Source of the DNA: Chitinophaga pinensis
Lineage (GTDB): Bacteria; Bacteroidota; Bacteroidia; SXHM01
Direction: 5' to 3'
Assembly (NCBI GenBank): GCA_945889235.1
Contig: CAMDBK010000182.1
Span: 1 to 6,528 of the forward strand
Length of the DNA stretch: 6,528 nucleotides
The translations under genes were made by a program, and so were the position numbers. Positions within the stretch are counted from its first letter, which is position 1; the number at the start of each line of letters is the position of its first letter. Shown piece after piece: positions 5,081 to 6,528 of the stretch. The notes under the pieces were generated by a model. That model saw only the letters and a list, made by a program, of their open reading frames with translations. It ran no database searches and had not been told where the DNA came from.

Positions 5081-6298
5081 TTATTTATTCATCAAGAGCA
5101 TTCCTACTTCCTTTTCGGAAAGCTGGCGCCAGTAGCCGCGCTGCAAATCTTTTTTTGTTAATCCTGCAAAAGTAACGCGGTCAAGTTTTATAACATTGTA
5201 GCCAAGGCTTTCAAATATTCTGCGCACCACACGGTTTCTTCCGCTGTGAATTTCAATGCCTACTTCTTTGCGGCCGGCACCTTCTACAAATTCAATGGCA
5301 TCTACTTCGGCTTTTCCGTCTTCGAGTTCTATGCCGTTTTGTATGCTTTTCATATCGGCAAGGCTCAGGTTCTGGTCGAGTGTAACATGATACATTTTTT
5401 TTGCGCCATGTGATGGATGTGTTAAACGTTTTGCAATTTCGCCATCGTTGGTGAAAAGGAGAAGACCTGTTGTCATGCGGTCTAAACGACCTACAGGATA
5501 AACACGTTCTTTGCAAGCGCCTTCAATGAGGTGCATTACGGTTCTGCGTTCCTGCGGGTCTTTACTGGTGGTGATGTAATCTTTGGGTTTGTTGAGTAAA
5601 ATATAAACCGGTTTTTCTTTGCGGAGAATTGCTCCACCAAATTTTACTTCATCGCCCGGAGAAATTTTGTAGCCCATTTCGGTAATTACTTTTCCGTTTA
5701 CGGTTACTACTCCGCTTTCAATGAGTTTATCGGCTTCGCGCCTTGATGATACGCCTGCATTGGAAAGGTATTTATTGAGACGGATTAAATCGGAAGGTGC
5801 TTTTTCGGCTTGCTGACCAAAGGTGCCTTTGGTGAATTTTTTCTTGCTTTGGTATTTCTTTTTGGCATCGTAAGGACGGCCGTAAGATGGTGTTTTTGGT
5901 TTGTCGTCTGCTTCACCAAAGTCTTCAACATCATCTTTGCGGGGAGCGCGTTTTCTCCACTGGTCTGATTCTTTTCCCGGTGTAAAAGGTCTGTCGCTTT
6001 TGGGTTTAAAATCTCCGCTTTTATCATCATCACGTTTGAACGGTCTTTTTCCTGCGGGTTTATCAAATGATTTTTTGAATGGCTTATCGCCAAAGCGTGA
6101 TTTGGGTTTATCGGATGATTTTCCGGCATCTTTGGGTGCATCGGAATCGGAACGGTTTTTCCAGGCCTCAAATTCTTTGCGGCTTGTGGGTTTATCGCTT
6201 CCGCGCGTGAAAGGCTTTTTGTTGAACGGTTTTGCGTCACCGCGTTTATCGTTGCTGCTGCTACCTCCCGGCTTTCCGGGTCTGAAGAATTTTGACAT
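5081..6298 (-). CDS. 23S rRNA pseudouridine synthase, RsuA/RluB family, with long disordered N-terminus
   Basis: The C-terminal 235 residues form a complete RsuA/RluB/RluE/RluF-type pseudouridine synthase, which converts a specific uridine in rRNA to pseudouridine. An S4 RNA-binding domain spans about 171-218 (IRLNKYLSNAGVSSRREADK at its start). The catalytic motif PVGRLDRMTTGLLLFTNDG lies at 268-286 with Asp273 as the catalytic residue, and HSGRNRVVRRIFESLGYN follows at 351-368. RluB is the closest guess, but the target uridine is not certain. Residues 1-170 are low-complexity, rich in Lys, Asp, Ser, Pro, Arg and Phe, with recurring DKP, KPF and RPF units, probably disordered and RNA-binding; such tails are frequent in Bacteroidota members of this family. 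The ATG at 6298 follows an exact -7 match with a leader of about 13 bases. It is the first gene of the likely three-gene operon. Confidence 0.92.
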   Translation of the reverse strand: MSKFFRPGKPGGSSSNDKRGDAKPFNKKPFTRGSDKPTSRKEFEAWKNRSDSDAPKDAGKSSDKPKSRFGDKPFKKSFDKPAGKRPFKRDDDKSGDFKPKSDRPFTPGKESDQWRKRAPRKDDVEDFGEADDKPKTPSYGRPYDAKKKYQSKKKFTKGTFGQQAEKAPSDLIRLNKYLSNAGVSSRREADKLIESGVVTVNGKVITEMGYKISPGDEVKFGGAILRKEKPVYILLNKPKDYITTSKDPQERRTVMHLIEGACKERVYPVGRLDRMTTGLLLFTNDGEIAKRLTHPSHGAKKMYHVTLDQNLSLADMKSIQNGIELEDGKAEVDAIEFVEGAGRKEVGIEIHSGRNRVVRRIFESLGYNVIKLDRVTFAGLTKKDLQRGYWRQLSEKEVGMLLMNK

Positions 6299-6317
6299 GG
6301 TTTTATTTTAAGGAATG

Positions 6318-6325
6318 CAAAGATA
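6318..6325 (-). promoter_or_regulatory. -7 element for the pseudouridine synthase operon
   Basis: TATCTTTG on the minus strand (6325-6318) matches TAnnTTTG exactly and lies 19 bases before the ATG at 6298. No good -33 element is seen at the expected 18-20 base spacing. It is the only promoter-like site I found for the three-gene operon. Confidence 0.5.
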
Positions 6326-6344
6326 GGATAAAATGAAAGGGGAT

Positions 6345-6360
6345 TGCTTAAGAGTAAGCA
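6345..6360. repeat. Short perfect hairpin upstream of the orphan terminator
   Basis: TGCTTA (6345-6350) and TAAGCA (6355-6360) are perfect 6-base arms around an AGAG loop. Together with the terminator stem at 6408-6431 it could form the two-stem body of a plus-strand small RNA, but no plus-strand promoter matching the consensus was found. It also lies just upstream of the -7 element of the synthase gene, so it could be a regulator site instead. Confidence 0.35.
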
Positions 6361-6407
6361 CTAGTATGTTATACAAAATAAAAAAGGGGCATATCTAATG
6401 CAGTCAT

Positions 6408-6438
6408 GGTCGGAAGATTTTTCTTCCGACCTTTTTAT
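6408..6438 (+). terminator. Strong intrinsic terminator on the plus strand, with no assigned gene
   Basis: GGTCGGAAGA (6408-6417) and TCTTCCGACC (6422-6431) form a perfect 10-base stem with a TTTT loop, followed by TTTTTATTTATT. On the minus strand the hairpin is followed by ATGACTGC, with no T run, so it acts only on plus-strand transcripts. No plus-strand gene lies in front of it: the synthase gene begins on the minus strand at 6298. Two tiny frames (6333-6398, 21 codons; 6398-6445, 15 codons, overlapping as TAATG) are present but unsupported. Confidence 0.8.
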
Positions 6439-6499
6439 TTATTGACTCTCTACTGTTGAAATAAAGGGTTGCTAATCAATTTTACAGCTTATTAATGTT

Positions 6500-6522
6500 G
6501 TGATTTTTGTAAACAAAATCAC
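6500..6522. repeat. Inverted repeat near the right edge
   Basis: GTGATTTT (6500-6507) and AAAATCAC (6515-6522) are perfect 8-base arms around a 7-base centre. It lies in an AT-rich stretch without a gene and may be an operator or weak terminator belonging to a gene beyond the window. Nothing else was seen between 6446 and 6528. Confidence 0.4.
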
Positions 6523-6528
6523 TATTAT

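Noticed and set aside
5785..6240. 151-codon minus-strand frame overlapping the synthase tail
   Set aside because: It is a shifted reading of the same low-complexity tail, rich in Lys, Asn and Pro, with no start signals; the synthase frame continues into a clear catalytic domain.
5901..6311. 136-codon Ser/Leu/Gly-rich plus-strand frame
   Set aside because: It is the antisense of the low-complexity tail of the pseudouridine synthase, where the skewed codon use removes stops on the other strand.

Overview
The window is AT-rich and looks like chromosomal DNA of a Bacteroidota member. Promoter-like motifs fit the Bacteroidota form (TAnnTTTG at about -7), Shine-Dalgarno sequences are mostly absent, and the proteins are typical of that phylum: a bacterial GH3 enzyme, a pseudouridine synthase with a long Lys/Asp-rich N-terminal tail, and a small lipoprotein with a Ser-Cys-Lys-Lys start. 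I cannot name a genus from sequence alone.

Left part (1-779): a possible partial gene runs off the left edge on the minus strand. Upstream of it is a small predicted lipoprotein (118-381, minus) with a Cys-x-Cys-x-x-Cys tail and its own promoter-like site. A 398-base gene-free, very AT-rich stretch follows. It contains a perfect inverted repeat and a terminator-like hairpin for the next gene.

Centre (780-2845): a membrane-anchored endonuclease/exonuclease/phosphatase-family protein (minus) and a monoacylglycerol-lipase-like alpha/beta hydrolase (plus) diverge from a compact 164-base intergenic region. That region holds back-to-back promoter-like sites and one copy of a palindromic repeat.

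Right part (2842-6298): three minus-strand genes form a likely operon in the order rRNA pseudouridine synthase, GH3-family acyl-adenylate amide synthetase, LysE-family exporter. The GH3 and LysE genes overlap by 8 bases, and a second copy of the repeat fills most of the gap between the synthase and GH3 genes. The LysE and hydrolase genes meet tail to tail with overlapping stop codons.

Right edge (6299-6528): upstream of the synthase gene lies a strong intrinsic terminator on the plus strand with no recognised plus-strand gene in front of it, so a small RNA or tiny gene is possible.

Most of the window is ordinary housekeeping or accessory DNA. The points most worth a second look are the GH3-LysE coupling, the two repeat copies placed just before minus-strand start codons, the orphan terminator, and the Cys-rich small lipoprotein with an open frame beyond its stop.
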